DNA of 64,000 nucleotides from Marinihelvus sp963695135. Lineage in GTDB: Bacteria; Pseudomonadota; Gammaproteobacteria; Xanthomonadales; SZUA-36. Location of the stretch: assembly GCA_963695135.1 (NCBI GenBank), contig CAVOGA010000001.1, positions 310,001 through 374,000 of the forward strand, written 5' to 3'. Below the pieces are notes generated by a model. That model made no database searches. It was not told the DNA's origin and saw only the letters and a program-made list of their open reading frames with translations. Shown here in pieces: positions 63,067-64,000 of the stretch. The stretch's first letter is position 1. Each line of letters starts with the position of its first letter. The position numbers and the translations under genes are program-made.

Positions 63067-63648
63067 ATGACCAGAACAGAATCAAACCCGCCTTCAGGCG
63101 TGCCAGCTGATCTTTTTAAGCGCTGCACGGAGCGGCTGAACGCGGCGACGAGTGAGCGGGGCAATCCATGGCGAACACCCGCCCTGGCAACAGCCGTTGA
63201 ATCCGGCCCCGAGGTTCGCACCGTGGTGCTGCGCGCCGTGCACAGCAACCCTTTCCAGCTGGACTTTCACACGGATCGCCGCTCGCAGAAAGGCCGGCAA
63301 CTCCGCGACCGTGACACAGTGGCATGGATGTTCTATGACGGAACGCTAAAGGAGCAGCTGCGTTGCCGCGGCCCTGTCACGGTGCACTCGGGAGACGCGG
63401 CGGCACGCGCCGCCTGGGACCAACTGCAGGCGGCCAGCCGCGCACTTTATTGCCAGGTCCCGGGTCCGGGCACCCCGCTGCAAGGCGAGGCCCCGTCGCA
63501 GGACGAGACCTTCGGTTTCGGTAACTTTCTGCTTGTTCGGTGCACCATCAGCTCAATGGACTGGCTGCAACTGGGAGACACCGGGTCAGTCCGCGTCCAC
63601 ATGGAAGCAGATGACGGGACCTGGGCGAGCCAACGGGTGGCGCCGTGA
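63067..63648 (+). CDS. Pyridoxamine 5'-phosphate oxidase-like flavoprotein
   Basis: 193 residues with a split-barrel FMN fold: PEVRTVVLRAVHSNPFQLDFHTDRRSQKGRQLRDRDTVAWMFYD, then LRCRGPVTVHSG and FLLVRCTISSMDWLQLGD. The layout matches the PNPOx-related family rather than PdxH, which has a longer C-terminal substrate-binding part. Reaction unknown. It overlaps the next gene as GTGA. Confidence 0.85.
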   Translation: MTRTESNPPSGVPADLFKRCTERLNAATSERGNPWRTPALATAVESGPEVRTVVLRAVHSNPFQLDFHTDRRSQKGRQLRDRDTVAWMFYDGTLKEQLRCRGPVTVHSGDAAARAAWDQLQAASRALYCQVPGPGTPLQGEAPSQDETFGFGNFLLVRCTISSMDWLQLGDTGSVRVHMEADDGTWASQRVAP

Positions 63649-64000
63649 CATCCGGGCAGCGCAGCCTGACCACACCCCGGGGTGAGCTGGTCTATACCAT
63701 CACGCACCGGCCGCGCATCACGCGGCGAATGCACCTTGAAATCGATGAGAACGGTGAGCTGCTGGTCGTGGTGCCGCGGGACTGGCCTCCTTTCTACACG
63801 CAGCGGTTGCTGCGCAAGCACCTGGCCTACGTGCAGCGTTTTCTGGACCGTGCCAGGCAACGTCAACATGCCCCGGTGTCTTACTCCAACGGCTCAAACC
63901 ACCTGTTTGCCGGAAATGTTCTCACCCTGAATGTCTACACCGGACGCCAGCGCCGCGCGCGAATCGAACGGACGGGAGACCAGTTGCACATCGAACTGGC
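63645..64000 (+). CDS. DUF45 / YgjP-like metallopeptidase, N-terminal part
   Basis: The window ends inside this gene. The 118 visible residues, from a GTG at 63645, include LVYTITHRPRITRRMHLEID, VVVPRDWPPFYTQRLLRKHLAYVQRF and HLFAGNVLTLNVY, typical of the N-terminal part of SprT-like/YgjP proteins. The HExxH zinc site would lie downstream, beyond the window. Coupled to the PNPOx-like gene. Confidence 0.8.
   Translation, partial: MTSGQRSLTTPRGELVYTITHRPRITRRMHLEIDENGELLVVVPRDWPPFYTQRLLRKHLAYVQRFLDRARQRQHAPVSYSNGSNHLFAGNVLTLNVYTGRQRRARIERTGDQLHIEL

Noticed and set aside
1..64000. CRISPR arrays, insertion sequences, integrases, tRNA genes, prophage
   Set aside because: No regularly spaced repeats, transposase motifs, integrase motifs, tRNA signatures or phage structural genes were seen on either strand.

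Overview
The window is a GC-rich (by eye about 60-65%) chromosomal segment of a gammaproteobacterium. Evidence for this placement is the SlyX, SrkA/YihE, UbiG, GltBD, RraA and high-potential iron-sulfur protein genes, the bPH2 pair of YdbS/YdbT type, and Tat-exported TldD. No genus can be named from the sequence alone. I see no tRNA, rRNA, insertion sequence, CRISPR array or prophage.

Layout. 1-12.5 kb holds metabolic and envelope genes: a LysR fragment, ilvE, an exported hypothetical protein, a NYN protein, srkA, slyX/VOC, a prolyl oligopeptidase, a dienelactone hydrolase, a cyclophilin, a nucleotide pyrophosphatase and an FMN-dependent 2-hydroxyacid oxidase. Gene-free DNA at 2.1-2.86 kb looks like a structured, GGA-rich RNA gene. 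13-26 kb carries an ABC exporter, a DUF3014 protein, gltBD, and a four-gene MacA/LolD/FtsX-type efflux operon on the minus strand.

27-41.2 kb is a light / photo-oxidative stress cluster. On plus: phrB, a short-chain dehydrogenase and a MerR regulator. On minus, in tight or overlapping order: a LitR/CarH-type B12-dependent MerR photoreceptor, a CFA-type methyltransferase, DUF2878, DUF1295, a lipocalin, a fatty-acid desaturase, a flavin amine oxidase, DUF1365, a second CFA synthase, DUF2256 and an FeS photolyase. A first lipocalin diverges from phrB. The genes fit DNA photorepair plus remodelling of membrane fatty acids. Two gene-free stretches flanking the minus-strand operon look like small RNA genes. 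The better one (31.03-31.17 kb) has a near-consensus promoter overlapped by an 11-bp direct repeat that also occurs upstream of phrB and resembles CarH operators.

41.4-46 kb holds a CIA30 protein, two PH-domain membrane proteins and a HerA-like ATPase. 46.3-57.5 kb is one long plus-strand operon: Tat-exported TldD, TldE, DUF4159, MoxR, DUF58, BatA, DUF4175 and a large membrane protein. 57.5-64 kb holds small envelope proteins, rraA, a minus-strand run HiPIP-ubiG-DUF3429-sir2-psuG, and a plus-strand PNPOx-like/DUF45 pair cut by the window end.

Many genes are interrupted by single-base frameshifts, concentrated at 27-38 kb, 48-56 kb and 59.5-60.4 kb. Each reading frame stays well conserved on both sides of the shift, so I suspect indel errors in the assembly more than gene decay, but I cannot prove it. 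Genes with one frameshift are typed CDS; those with several are typed pseudogene, with the product named.
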